DNA from: Prosapia bicincta
Lineage: Eukaryota > Arthropoda > Insecta > Hemiptera > Cercopidae
NCBI GenBank assembly: GCA_036971475.1
Contig: JBAIZL010000003.1
Coordinates: 111,527,570-111,591,569, forward strand
Direction of reading: 5' to 3'
Length of the DNA stretch: 64,000 nucleotides
The translations under genes and the position numbers were made by a program. Below the pieces are notes generated by a model, which had not been told where the DNA came from, made no database searches, and saw nothing but the letters and a program-made list of their open reading frames with translations. This document shows, one piece after another, positions 12,430 to 24,289 of this stretch (positions within the stretch are counted from its first letter, which is position 1; each line of letters starts with the position of its first letter).

Positions 12430-13785
12430 TATAAATAGTAGACTCCAATTAATATAAATCAAGTTACATACTCTATGCGTTTATACAGCTGATCTACCAC
12501 ATAACCTATAACTGGGACGAAATAACCATATTGCATACCTTACTCCTTTTGTGAAAAGGTTTTTCCCCATATAAAACTAAAATGAAATCATTAAAATTAA
12601 TTAATGGTTTGATATTTCGAAAAACTGTAGCAAAATCAATTGACATCCACTACAAGTGGATGAATAAAAAGTATGTTATTAATGGTTGAACTTTGTGAAA
12701 GATTCATATATGGGGAGTGGAAACTAATAGAAGGAATTAAACAAGGTAGTTCTTTTACTAACGCCATTTACTGAATATGTAACCTAAAATAATTAATATT
12801 TTAAAATTAAAATAGTGTTTCTATTGTGGTGGTTAAATAAGTGGTACACACCGGTCATTTGGGGTGTACATCGTCTTTTTTATTTTTGAAAAGTATAAAA
12901 TGTTAAGATTGGTTATCCGAGGTCCAGGCAAAACCACTGAATGCAGGGGGGATCCATGATCCTTCTAACAATCCGGATACAGTCACTTTTTCGACATATT
13001 TATCACATTTACTCTTCTTATTTTTTTTACCATATGCAAGATTTACAGTAAAAGCCAGCATAAATATACAAAGCAATAACTTTAACGGTCTAAATATAAA
13101 ACAAACCGTTCATGCTACCACACTAATTGGCATCGTATTACCTTACGTCAGTAATCAAAAGGAAGATACTGTCGAGACTGCCACAGCCAACTAGAGTGAC
13201 GAATTCTTATCGCCGCGATCTAAACTTCGGACAACAATAGAATCAGCTGTTTATTCAATTAGTGCGTTTATTAGCTTGTAGGTTATATTTTCTTATTAGT
13301 TTGAAGCTTTGGTGAATGCATTGGTATTTTGACATTTTGTGTGCAGGTTTTCAGATTAAAAGTAAGTGTAATTGGTTTCTAATATTAATTATCTTTGAGG
13401 TTTCCTTTATTGTTTTGTAAAATTATTTTTATCAAGCTAAAGATTTTACATTAGTTATAAAGCAGAATAGTTAAATTACTCAAATAACTTTTTCACGCCC
13501 TAAACACAGTTATTTAGCCTAAGTCTATAAAATTATATGTATGTTGTAGTAAAGATATTGCATTTGATAAGTATTATTTATTATTTCTATTCTTAACTAT
13601 GCATGCATAGCAATTACTTTATATGTGCTTTAAGGTTGTGTGAGGTTATCTTTTCCAAATTACAAATAATTGTAAATATCCTAACAAGTGTGCAAAGTAT
13701 GTTTGAAGCAATGTCAGTTACAACTGTTACATTTGGTAACTTTATAGATTAAAAGTGTGTGTAGTGGTTAAGTAATAATTGGTTT
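12430..13785. other. Unassigned AT-rich DNA
   Basis: No repeat partner, long ORF or RNA gene was recognised. A less AT-rich patch at 13130-13340 could be a regulatory or exonic piece, but no reading frame or splice pattern supports it. Confidence 0.5.
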
Positions 13786-13789
13786 AGAT

Positions 13790-14235
13790 TGAGCGGCATT
13801 TTTGTAGTTGATGATGGCTCGGATGAGGACATTGGATTTGTGAATTGTTAGGAGAGCGCGGAGGGTAGGTGCTTTAGGGTGGATTTGTTGTAGGTGGTAT
13901 TTTTTGTTTTTGCTAATAATGTATTTAGATGTAATAATTAGTTTGTTGATGGTTCTGTGATATTTCTCAGTTTGATCTGTATGTAGTTGTATTACATTAT
14001 TATATATTATGTATTCATTGATTTTGTCATTTAGGCTGTTTGTATTAATAATTACTGTGGTGTTGCCTTTGTCTGCTGTGGTGAGTGTGGTTTTGTTTAG
14101 TTGAGCCTTTTCTTTTATGTTTGCAGCGATTTTAATTTCATTGTTTACGTTTTAGTTTAGGATTTTTGTGTCATGTCGAAGTGAGTCTTGGTCTTTGTTG
14201 GCGGCTTTTGTATTAACTAAGATGTACAAATTTGG
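13790..14235 (-). pseudogene. Penelope-like element RT, N-terminal region
   Basis: On the minus strand a frame reads TLTTADKGNTTVIINTNSLN near 14040-14100 and continues to QIHPKAPTLRALLTIHKS and IRAIINYKNA near 13790-13880. The KADKGNT and P(K)APRL-LPKIHK-PIRPIVN blocks are typical of the region before the catalytic domains in Penelope-like reverse transcriptases. The frame is nearly open over some 140 codons with at least one stop. A second copy lies at 48775-49105. No GIY-YIG domain is seen. Confidence 0.7.
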
Positions 14236-15360
14236 ATTTGTAATTAATACCCAGTGTTTACAATAAAATTTATTACAATATTTTGACACAATGACGTACA
14301 ATTGTAATGTGTGTTTTACTTCGCATTAATTCGGTCTTCTAACTTTTTCTGTCACTTTTGCTTCGTGGGTTCACTCTGCTTATGCTCAGTTCACCAGGGT
14401 TAATTCTCATAACACTTTAGAATCTTCAATCTGATATATGAGAACTGCATAAACTAAACTAAGAAAACACAAATTTCACTAGAATTAAAACTTTCAAGAT
14501 TCCCCACATCATTTTGTTAAACTCACTAATTTTAAAATGGTTTAGTGTTGTCTATTGGAATCTCAACTGTTTCAAACATTTCTCCATTAAGTTCACATTT
14601 CCCCACTATAGCAAGAAAGGAATTTTCTGCACACATGGCTTCACATGATGAATGACAGCAAGACCTTTAAATACAGCATTATTGTATTCTGGATGGTAAT
14701 TTAGTAGGGTTCTCTGATGACGACAAGGTCATCGAAATATAAATAAAGGTTTATTCATAGGTAACTTAGGTAATATTACTTATTTTTGAGGGTTGGTTTT
14801 TCCAATATTTTTGTTGCAATATATCGCACCATTATGCTCTTGTTATTGTATAAAATTTAGCATGTTTTCATTTGGTAGCAAACTTTTAAATGACAATAAA
14901 TATTCATAGTTTTGAAAATGATTTTTTTCAATATGAGCTAAAATAATTTCAATTCAAATTATTCTACAAAATATCATTTTTTTTTGTTTTGATTTTTCAA
15001 ATAAATTGATAACATGTTATGAATGGCAGCAAAACCTTTAAATAGAACTGTCAGTTATCCTCGATCTCGACATGTTTTCAGTCTCCTCATTGAAGAATAA
15101 CTGTTACAGTTGCTCAGCTGTAGAAAAAGTTGGTTACAGCATTAAACATTCCTTTGAAACATGATAGTTATTTCCATGTCCTAGATTTACCTGCAATTGC
15201 ACTTTAATTTCTTTTACTATAGATAGAACTATTTGATGCTTAGTATTTTGTTTGCAAGTTTACCTAATGATGTCCTTAACAAAGAAGGGTATTTTAATGT
15301 TATTGGAGCTAGTTATTTTGTAAAATTCTGTTGTTTGTCAAAGTTAGTGGGACTATGAGA
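14236..15360. other. Unassigned DNA next to the PLE remnant
   Basis: AT-rich and without a supported gene. The phrase GATGAATG.CAGCAA.ACCTTTAAAT occurs twice, at about 14647-14675 and 15018-15045, suggesting an old tandem copy. A hammerhead-like hairpin lies at 14714-14741. Confidence 0.45.
14714..14741 (+). ncRNA. Hammerhead-like palindrome (weak)
   Basis: CTGATGA is followed by a hairpin in which GATGAC (14716-14721) pairs with GTCATC (14728-14733), and then CGAAA. This recalls the CTGATGA...GAAA pattern of PLE-associated hammerhead motifs. However, the hairpin uses core bases and no stem I is visible, so activity is doubtful. Confidence 0.2.
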
Positions 15361-15364
15361 AATA

Positions 15365-15790
15365 TTATTATTCATGTTTACACTCGCAGAAATTGATTTT
15401 TTAAATAAATGCGGTGTATTTGCGAGTCAGGTACAACTATTTATTTAAGTAATCACTTTTACATTAGTTTTAAGTATACGAACTTCAAATTTTCTAAATT
15501 TGTAAAAACAAAATTTATTGTCTCAGTAAGTTTTTGCAAATTTACAACATTTAAAGTTTGGATAAGCATATACTATTATAAAGGTGATTAAATAAAGTAT
15601 CACTGAACGTAATGGACAATTCTAGTATTTCTTTAAACAGGCAACGTTTTAATATTAGCTACGACATTGCCATTATTACATTATGTATTGCAGCCCTGAT
15701 GGCAATACCATAGCCTGTTTAAATAAATAGTTGTACCTGACTTGCAAATTAACCGCGTTTATTTAAACAATAAGAGAAATACTGCTACCA
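15365..15790. repeat. Nested foldback element
   Basis: Three inverted pairs are nested or side by side. The outer pair is AGTCAGGTACAACTATTTAT (15424-15443) against AATAGTTGTACCTGACTTGC (about 15726-15745). A 60-bp pair lies at 15451-15510 against 15530-15592, with ends TAATCACTTTTA and GTGATTA. A hairpin is TTTAAACAGGC (15632-15642) against GCCTGTTTAAA (15713-15723), with an inner ATTGCCAT/ATGGCAAT pair. A copy of one end, with the outer ACTCGCAGA boundary, is at 24141-24216. Non-coding, probably a MITE or foldback transposon. Confidence 0.75.
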
Positions 15791-15889
15791 GTCTTCCTTC
15801 ACTGCTCCACAAGATGTACTTGTTTCAATCAGTTTACGTAACTTCTGTTTTGTTGGACCCTTCTGGTGATCTCTTGAATTTTGTAGTTC

Positions 15890-16010
15890 TTTACGTTCGG
15901 TGAAACTTAATTAATCACTTTTACATTAGTGTATGGGTATCCCAACTTTAATTTTGTAAATTTGTAAAAACCTACTGAGACAGAACGTTTTCTAATGATG
16001 TTAATTATGT
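15890..16010 (-). repeat. PLE-associated terminal repeat, copy
   Basis: On the minus strand it reads GAAAACGTTCTGTCTCAGTA followed by a T-rich stretch and TTTACAAATT. This matches the DNA just downstream of the candidate hammerhead at 49309-49345, but the CTGATGA half is missing here. A more decayed copy is at about 33380-33470 (minus). Confidence 0.55.
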
Positions 16011-16224
16011 TTGAAAAATATATTTACTTAGAAACACTTTTCATAAATATTTTTACGCTTGTTTCCAAGAAACGTATGTATTCATGTAAGAATTTTTCAC
16101 TTTTATAATGGAATGACTGACTTAATAACGAATAGACCAACAAACGACTTGTACAATATATACTAACAGTTTCACAACTACTGTATTATGTTGTAAAGTT
16201 AAAAAACCGTTGTATAGCTTCTGT

Positions 16225-16920
16225 AACCAAATAGCTCTAGGCTCTAGGCTATGCCATGAGAATACAACATTCCGTATTGCGAAGTGTTGTAAAAGATACT
16301 CCTAAATTTAGCCTAAAATTAAAATGATAAAATACGCGTTGTATAAAAATGCATATAAAATACAGAGAAAGGAATTTTAGATTTAAAGATTGTAAACAAC
16401 TGAAAAGTATTTAGACATGGAACACCAATGTTGGCTGAGGTAAACATAATGGACTTGCCTCAGGATTAGTTGCGAGTGGTGTTAGCGCGCTGTGGCGATT
16501 AACCTTTTGTTTCCTAACCATAGATATGCCAGAAAGTTTTATCCATTTCCTGTGTTCCTGAATACAATGGTAGGGGATACAAGTCTTTATTGCACCTTTG
16601 CGTTTATAGAATCTAAAGGGGTCGTTGTGTTGAATCAAACGTTTTGTGAAGGCGCCTAACCTGAAACCATTTGTTAATAGAAGCCTTAGAAGTAACTTGA
16701 CGAGATAGTTGCGCTCCATTCATCCGTCTAAAATCTCTCATTCTCAGCGAATTTGCATTGGAGCCCAATAGGTCTGTGGCCTCTCTTCATGCAACCCAGC
16801 TTCCTCCAAACCACGCGCAGGTAGTAGTCATGCATTGTCGTGAATTGTACATTAGTGCAAATGGCAGCTAATGGGGACTCGTCAAAGCGTCTCAACGACT
16901 CCTTTAAATAATATTTTGTC
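16225..16920 (-). repeat. L repeat, copy 1 (coding-like, inverted relative to copy 2)
   Basis: Matches 47950-48545 in reverse orientation. Minus-strand frames read ESLRRFDESPLAAICT, GCMKRGHRPIGLQCKFAENE and, after a frameshift, VNRHSALTPLATNPE. Similar frames recur in copy 2, which suggests a decayed coding repeat, but no family is recognised. Confidence 0.5.
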
Positions 16921-16939
16921 AAAATGTTGGTGAAAAGAC

Positions 16940-17020
16940 ACACATACATAAATAAAAACACAAACACACAGACACACTCGCACACACACACACACATATA
17001 TATATATATGTATAAATATA

Positions 17021-17109
<89 letters not shown>

Positions 17110-17112
17110 TTG
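16940..17112. repeat. Compound AC/AT/GT/GA microsatellite
   Basis: AC units pass into about 65 bp of mainly TA repeats, then GT, then GA. ORFs on both strands here are low-complexity artefacts. Confidence 0.97.
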
Positions 17113-17119
17113 AGAGGGA

Positions 17120-17830
17120 CCCTAAATATAACCGTCTTGTTATGTCAGTACTAATTAAAATTTTAAAAAAACGAAAAAAACACTGCCTGTATGTTTTGTG
17201 GTAAGGCAAAATATTGAAATGAAATGGTTTTATAATTATATATATTAAATTGGTCATGTGTTGTATAGCAATACGAGTCTAGACGGCGCTAAATATGCAA
17301 AGCATATCCACGGTTGTTTAGGGGCTGCATTTTACGCCTGTTTCCTTTGAATTAACTGCAAATGATTCTGGGGTTCTATTAATTTTTAAAACGTCACTTT
17401 AATATCGTTTCCTTGTTTGTGTTTGTGCGTGCGAGCGTTTACTTCACTTGTGCGTTTCGATGTTTACTTTTCCCAACGCCGTAATGCAACGATGGAAAAG
17501 AGAGATTGACATTGAATTGTCGAACGCAAAATAATTTTCCAAGTATTTACAAGAAATCCTTGAAGGATTAAGGTAGTTGGAGTGGGGGGATAAGGACAGG
17601 GACAAACCAATGTAAACATCGGGCTATACCAGCTCAATTGATCTGCAATAAGATCGTGGTACAAGTTTGCTTTGGTGTAACTGGACATTTCTTGAAGTAA
17701 ATATTTGTTACATATTATTAAATTTCTTAGATGTATATGTTATAATAAAACTATACATTTAGTTCTGAGCTGACAAAAATCCTGGTTTAGGGGAATGGTA
17801 GAAAGATCATTCAGGAGTATTTATCTACCC
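17120..17830. other. Unassigned DNA
   Basis: No supported coding sequence or repeat partner was found. The 74-codon minus-strand ORF at 17464-17688 shows no recognisable motif. Confidence 0.4.
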
Positions 17831-17834
17831 AACT

Positions 17835-18960
17835 TAATCCTGAGTGCGCGTGCATGTGTGTGTGTGAGTGAGTATCTCTGTAAATGTTTGCTTACGGTAT
17901 CTCTTACATTTGCAGACGGTAAATAGTACAGAGTTTCGAAACAAATCTCTTCTCAAAATTCTTCTTTGTTTTGGAAGAGCCTTACAATTTGGATTGTAAC
18001 TAACTTGTATTTAAAATCCAGTTTTTAACGTGTTGGATCCGATAGTGGTGTTTTATAAATTTCAAGTGTAACATAAATTGTGTTGAGTTACCTAAATTTA
18101 TGTCTGAATTTACACAGTATTGTCAGTTTTAATTCCTTGGATACGTATTTTACGTATGTAATATTGAAAATATATTCATGCCATTTGATATGTTACATAT
18201 TAGGTTTTTTAATACTTAATGTGGCGCGAAATCATCTAGAAGCGCAGTCTGTTAGTGATTCAATGAACTACTAAAAAGAAAACCTAAATTTATAATTGTT
18301 GCTTAGAAACGAAGTTTCTGCACCACATATTATTATGTTTGGGTTAACACCCATTATTTTCCTGTAATGGGCGGAGATGTACGGAAGATGAGCCATACAT
18401 CTGTCCCTAAGCGTGGCGCCTGTGTAAGGATGACTACGTTAGGTGAAAACGTTCCACATTTTGTGTAAAATTATTGTGTTTATATTTATAAAACAAACCG
18501 TACTTTTTGTAGTTATCTTCACTCTATATCAATAAATAAAATCGTTCCTATTTCTATTCCGGACTCGTCCAAATACTTTTTACAGTCCGCAGAAAATGTT
18601 AAACTTTTCCGCTTTAGAAGTAAAATTTAGATAGTGCCTCACAACACGGCACATGATTTTAGACATTTTATTTATATCAAATTGGTTTTGGTAATAAACA
18701 TAAGCTACTCTATATTCATATAGTAATGCTACATAGGAAAAATTCTAAAAAGCTTTAAAAAGATGTTACCATGAAACTCATGCACAAAAAACTCTCACTT
18801 TTTACACAATACATTGTATTTACCCTACGTATGTATATTTTGTTATATCATTGTTTTCCCTGGAGAAGCTAATACTTATTTTATCGGTGAAAATTATATA
18901 AATTGATACTACTGCCGTATTTGAAATAATTATAATTCATTAACATATCACCATATGTTA
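17835..18960 (+). repeat. Block K, copy 1
   Basis: Bases 17850-18705 match 61890-62745 in reverse orientation, from a GT-rich start through ATTTGCAGACGGTAAATAG, CCTTGGATACG and GTTGCTTAGAAACG. Bases 18830-18960 match 63365-63520 directly. The segment 18214-18705 also matches copy 2 at 20900-21400. It contains GTTAGGTGAAAACGTTCC near 18440-18458. No coding sequence is recognised. Confidence 0.75.
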
Positions 18961-18975
18961 TGTGTGTGTGAGAGA

Positions 18976-19007
<32 letters not shown>

Positions 19008-19008
19008 T
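18961..19008. repeat. GT/GA microsatellite
   Basis: A short GT tract followed by about 35 bp of GA. Confidence 0.95.
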
Positions 19009-19009
19009 A

Positions 19010-20690
19010 CTCGTACCAGCTACATTTTAACTATTTATAACATGAATACTTTTATTGAAACAATTACTCATTACTATAATACAACACACGGAGACAAGGT
19101 AGAATAATTCAAAATTAAACATAGACTAATTTAAACCTAACCCTTTTGTTATGAAAGCCCCAAACAATTCGCTATTTAATCTTAATAATAGGTTTTATCC
19201 AATCATATCACCTCAAAAGCGCAGATTCTTTTATATATAAAGTTTTTTTAACCTTTACTGGATATTCTTATTCTGCTTGCATTTTACAAACCTAAGCACT
19301 TTTATTAAACATTCAACGAATATAAAAACGTAATGAATAGGCCTATTGGTTGCGACTGCATATGTACGTGTATGCAACGAGATAAACCTAAGCCGGGCAT
19401 AGTCCTCATACTGCGTATGTATGTCGCGGTAACGCAGCCAGTAACCCACGCTTGTAGCTAACTTATGCATCTAAGGCGACATGTTTCTAATTAAGCTTCA
19501 TTTTACGTTATTCTAACGCTTTAAGTTAGTCATAGTTTGAGAAAATGTGATCACAAGTCCTCAGAGTTAAAATTATATACTCGTTTCACAAAGCACAAAG
19601 AAATATTAAATATACAAGGTTTCTGTAGAAGTCCGATTAAACTCCACACTTTGTTACAGCGGTTGTCTCGTGGATATAAGACATTCGTAATATTTGAGCA
19701 AGTGATTAATAAATAGCTAAACATGAACTCACAAACATACTTTATTGGGATACGCGTCTCGATTTTTCGGGTTATCCTCATTATCAGTGAATACACTACA
19801 CAATGCATGACGTTTTAGTAACACGTGTTATGTGACGACCGCGTATAGATCCCAATCTCTAATAGTAACTGCGTGATTGCATATCCCCACTGTGGTAATG
19901 CAGTCATGTGCAACCATACTGCAGCATTGCATGCAAGGCGTAAACGTTGACAGAAAGCAAGCAATTGCTTCTATACACAGTAGCTGTTAGATTTTATAGT
20001 TTACAATCGAAATTTTCTTTTATCTATAATTCTTTCGATTAAGCTAGATATAATTATAACTTAATTTTCTGTTTTAAAGCGAGAAAATAACCTTTAGATA
20101 CACACAGAAACCAATAAACACACAGATCTGATGAAATATATCGGTTGTGGTCCGATTTAATAGCCCGAGAGCTAATGAGCCGTCAGCTGAGCTCTGTGTA
20201 TTGATGTGATTGCTTCGTTTATTGCTGGTGTGTGTTTTCACTGTTCGCGCAATGGATATTGACGAAATTATTGAGCAACGACTCAACATTATTTTCTTGG
20301 TGAACCAATTTTCTTTTCAGAAAAATCTCTAAGCTTTAAGAGTTTTTAAGAAGGCCAGAGGAGGCCAAGGAAGGCTAAGGCAACCTTCTATGATGAAAAC
20401 ATTGAATGCAGTCACAAGTTTGTCTCTGTCGGCAAAACTGTGCGAATGGTCGTGACGGAAGTAATTTTGTTGAATCAACAGTACACATAATGCTAAATGT
20501 ACAGTAACACCTCTGATAAGACATTTTGGGCATGTTTCAGTTGCTGACACGGATCTGAAGTACATTAGGGCTATAAGATTTTTGTTATTAAACTTTAAAT
20601 TTTACATTTGTAAAAACGATAAGATTGTTTAAACAAAACTCTTTTCAAAAGAAACAAAAGTGCTTTTTGCTTATGTGACAGACGTAATTT
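19010..20690. other. Unassigned DNA
   Basis: No repeat partner was recognised. A plus-strand ATG at 20252 opens MDIDEIIEQRLN, which looks protein-like and lies in a less AT-rich patch, but the frame ends after about 25 codons and no partner exon could be joined to it. Confidence 0.4.
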
Positions 20691-20899
20691 GATGCAAATT
20701 ACATTATATTTATATTGCAAATCTTGTTTTTAAAACTCTAGATACATATATAGGTTTTTATAAATTTTTAGCCTAGCATATATTATTTTAAATATGTTTT
20801 TATATCTATTATGTTGGTAATTTTATGATTCGGGTTTTATGTATGTTTTGTTTATAAGTTACTTATGTCGTTTATTTGTCAAGTATTTAATATGTGAGT

Positions 20900-21420
20900 A
20901 GGGGGCTCTATGTTTGGTGTGATATCGTGCTGAAACGCTATCTGTTAGTGATTCAAGAAACCAATAATAACAAAAACTAAATTTAAAATTGTTGCTTAGA
21001 AACGGACTTTTTACAGAGCATATTATTTGGTTTTAGTTAACAACCCTTATCCCCCTGTAATGGGATGACATGTACGGAAGAGGAGCGATATGTATGTCTC
21101 TAAGCGTGGCGACTTAGGTTGAAAACGTTCCAAATATTTCCGCGTTACAAACCTCAATCAATGTGACTCATTATTGCGTTTTTATTTAAAACGAAACTGT
21201 ACGTTTTGCAGTTATCACCGATGTTAACCACTAAATTATAGCCTCCCTGTTTCGATTCCAGAGAAGTCAAAATTTTGTTCAGGCTACTACATAATGTTTT
21301 ATTTTTTCGATTTTGGAACAAATAACTTGGATAGTGTCGCACAACACATGGCCCTAGACATTATGCTTATTTTAAAACTTGTTTTGAAATAATTTCAACG
21401 ATTGAGTCATTTTTTTGCGT
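20900..21420 (+). repeat. Block K, copy 2 (partial)
   Basis: Matches 18214-18705: CTGTTAGTGATTCAA, GTTGCTTAGAAACGGA, TAAGCGTGGCG and TTGAAAACGTTCCAAA occur in the same order. It is shortened around the GATGAC stretch present in copy 1. Confidence 0.75.
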
Positions 21421-22390
21421 CGCCTATAATCATATAATCTTACATTTTTCATCTCTTTTGTATTTGAAGAAAAACACTTTCTTAGCTCCTTGTTTTTAAA
21501 CGAAGTAAACATTTTTAAATGATTTGAAATTTCTGGGAGTGTAAATTTGTAATGGCCATAGGAAACATTCAGTAAAGAAAACGTGGGTCGCATTTACTGA
21601 CCGATTCCTTATACTATTATCTATAGGATAGGAACCACGTTTCCTTATTGAATGTTCATCTGGACATTAAAAACTTACTCTTTACACTCCCATACACTCC
21701 AAATTATTTTATAAATTTTAGTTCGTTTGAAAATGTGATACTAAGAGAGTGTTTTCTTCAAACTATCATCCTGTGCATTTTAGTATCGTGTATATGGAAG
21801 TTTTGCAATCGGTATCCTGCAATGCAATGCGCCCTTTGCTCGTCAAGGAGTATGTTATCCCGATGTATATTATTGATTGTGATCCACTGCCGACCCACTT
21901 AAAGATATGCATGTGTTTGTACGCTTTTAAATCTTAAATGTTTTATTAATTATTGTAATGCACATTGAAACGTCCTGAAACACTCAATGGTCGGTGTAAG
22001 GATTGTACATGCTAATATCCTAATATTTCCTGAATTTCCTCTTCTTCTTGTTTTACATTTAACGAACCATAGTTGAGAAATTTTAAAAATATATGGCTAA
22101 TTTTGAGTGAATGAATAAAAACTCTTTTAACGATTGAAAATTTCAACAAGGTATGTACAAGGAGTGTACAAACTAATAGAAGGAATTGGAGAAAACAAAA
22201 GCAAAATAACCTAACATTTTAACAAACCTGTTCCTAACTCTGACAATATATATTACTACATAATTCTAAGCTTCACATATAACAAGGTAAACATGAAGAC
22301 CTAAGTCATGCTACTAGCTATATAACTTCCCTCATGCTAGAGACGGTGACATGATGATGTATATTATAAGGTAACTTGTACATTTTACAG
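21421..22390. other. Unassigned AT-rich DNA
   Basis: Nothing coding is supported. The region near 21530-21760 contains two oppositely oriented AACGTGG/CCACGTTTCC phrases about 50 bp apart. Confidence 0.4.
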
Positions 22391-22493
22391 AACCAGCCCA
22401 AGAGCACGGCATATAGTGGGGATGGACACTGCAACTTGGGTAACACACCATCTTCCTTCAGGACTACATGGGATGAGTGGACAAGGCTTTAAG
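22391..22493 (+). CDS. Candidate internal exon, unknown gene
   Basis: A 103-bp segment is framed by an acceptor (TTTTACAG, ending at 22390) and a good donor (GTATGTT, from 22494). It is richer in G+C than its surroundings. One frame, entered with one base carried over, is open throughout and reads from TSPRARHIVGMDTATW to GMSGQGFK; the other two frames contain stops. No family is recognised and no neighbouring exon in matching phase could be found, so this may be chance or a decayed exon. Confidence 0.25.
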
Positions 22494-23040
22494 GTATGTT
22501 GCTATTTGCCTCTTTACTTTTATACAACTTTACACTGCTTCCTTCCTCTATTTATAAACATCTTCAGCGGAAGTGATTTTAGAATAAATTTTCTTAAGGT
22601 TTGAACCAACGCGTTTAACTGTTATTCAATACAAACTATTGCGGCATTTAGACATTCTACTTAAACCAACATACTGCGAATAATTTCAAAACACTACAAT
22701 AATTAAGAATTATGACACCCCAGAACCCTCCAAATATACGTGAAAAGAGAAGGGTGCCCTCCGTAAGGGCTGTATCCTTGAATGTGTAGGTTTGCTCATT
22801 GTATTTGTATTATGCACAACTGTGACAAACTACTTAGCCCGTAGTTATTGGCGTTATTGTTTTTATAAATTTTGTCTTCAATAGAATTTGGTAATTGTAC
22901 ATAGTAGCAGAAAGTTTCTGCAAAACGATGTCTTGTTTTGTAATTTATTATATCAAACGATTTTTAAATGGGCTTCATAATGTTTGTAAGTTGTTTATGT
23001 TAAAAGCATTTTTAGTGGAAACTATTATTTTATCTCTCTT
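22494..23040. other. Unassigned DNA
   Basis: No features seen apart from AT-rich sequence. The right part begins the flank shared by the H repeats. Confidence 0.4.

Positions 23041-23044
<4 letters not shown>

Positions 23045-23085
<41 letters not shown>
23045..23085. repeat. (AT)n microsatellite
   Basis: About 40 bp of uninterrupted AT. The homologous spot at 25635 has only a short TATATAG. Confidence 0.95.
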
Positions 23086-23095
<10 letters not shown>

Positions 23096-23099
23096 AGCA

Positions 23100-23940
23100 C
23101 ACGAAGGTAATAGGTCATCTGGAATGTAAAGAAATGGTTGCTATAACTGAATAAATACAAAAGATATCACTAGAAAACCTTACTCTCAGCATTACATTAC
23201 CTTAAATTACTTTTCTATAAAGTAAACGTAGGCGTGTAAGCCAGTGGTTACCAACAAATTGTTTTCAAGGACCCATCGATCGCTACATTGACAAGGGCCC
23301 CTCAAATTCTCAAACTTAGGCCTAAATTGTAGAATACACGCATAGTAATTTGAGTTATATATTAGTTATTGGTAAGTAATTTATGGTTTGCCTACGCACT
23401 TTCATTAAGGCGGAAACTGTTCTTACATTTGAAAAGTAAATTTGATGCTACTACAAGTTTATTACAAGTATATTCAAGAAGTTTATTGAACACGTTAATG
23501 TTACGGTCCGAGTTGACAATGAGACACATCTTCCGAAACGGCCGTCCTCAACAAATAAAATTAAGTGCTACTATAGGCGAGTTTGTAAGTATTTACGTGT
23601 TTAACATTAATATTTTGCTTGGAGTAAGGAATTAATGAATTAAACACAAGCATTAAATTTAGTCAGTTTTAATTGCGACAAACATAGAAACACTATTGAA
23701 TAAAAATATATTAATAATATTAATAATATTAGTTCAAATTTATTATTATGTATTTGCAAGAAATCATAACTTGACAATAATGATTTCAGTGAGATGAGTT
23801 GAATCTGTACTTTGAGTTCATGATTTCAAAAATGTTAGGGCCCATACTTGAAACTTTTACTCAGCAATCATACTGCGCATCAAGCTGATTCCTATATTTA
23901 TTTTTCATGAAGTACATAGTTAAGGATGCCTGTTCGAATG
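23100..23940. mobile_element. H repeat, copy 1: hAT-like element with flank
   Basis: The hAT-like terminus CAGTGGTTACCAAC begins at 23241. The following DNA matches 25795-26370 and 37228-37800. The flank (ACGAAGGTAATAGGTCATCT) is also shared with copy 2, so both copies stem from one insertion that was later duplicated. The right end is not found; the similarity stops near a small TIR element at 23942. Confidence 0.6.
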
Positions 23941-23941
23941 C

Positions 23942-24080
23942 GTAACGTCAAAAAAAATTATAAAACAACATTATTAACATAGCAATTACAAGCTCTTACA
24001 TATTTAATTGTAACAACAGCATGAAACGGCCTAACCACTACTGCAGTTACAATCACTGTAAAACTTTTTTTTGACGTTAC
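23942..24080. mobile_element. Small MITE with 16-bp perfect TIRs
   Basis: GTAACGTCAAAAAAAA at 23942-23957 is exactly mirrored by TTTTTTTTGACGTTAC at 24065-24080, giving a 139-bp unit with no ORF. If TA is taken as the target duplication, the TIR would begin ACGTC, as in Tc1/mariner-like MITEs. No second copy was seen. Confidence 0.55.
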
Positions 24081-24140
24081 CCATTTTAGTGTTTTATAAT
24101 ACGCTGTACGAAAACTTACCCATTATTGCAAGGGTGCCTG

Positions 24141-24216
24141 TATAAATAAATAGTTGTACCTGACTCGCAAGTCAACTGCATTTATTTAACAATAATCTCT
24201 GCGAGTGTAAACATGA
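24141..24216 (-). repeat. Detached end of the nested foldback element
   Basis: Contains AATAGTTGTACCTGACTCGC and ends CTCTGCGAGTGTAAACATGA, matching the 15367-15445 end of the foldback in inverse orientation. Confidence 0.7.
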
Positions 24217-24289
24217 TTAGTAACTAAACTTATGTTCGAGGGGGTCCATTTGGCTCTGGGGACAGACAAGGCGGGTCTCTAGATCTTAC

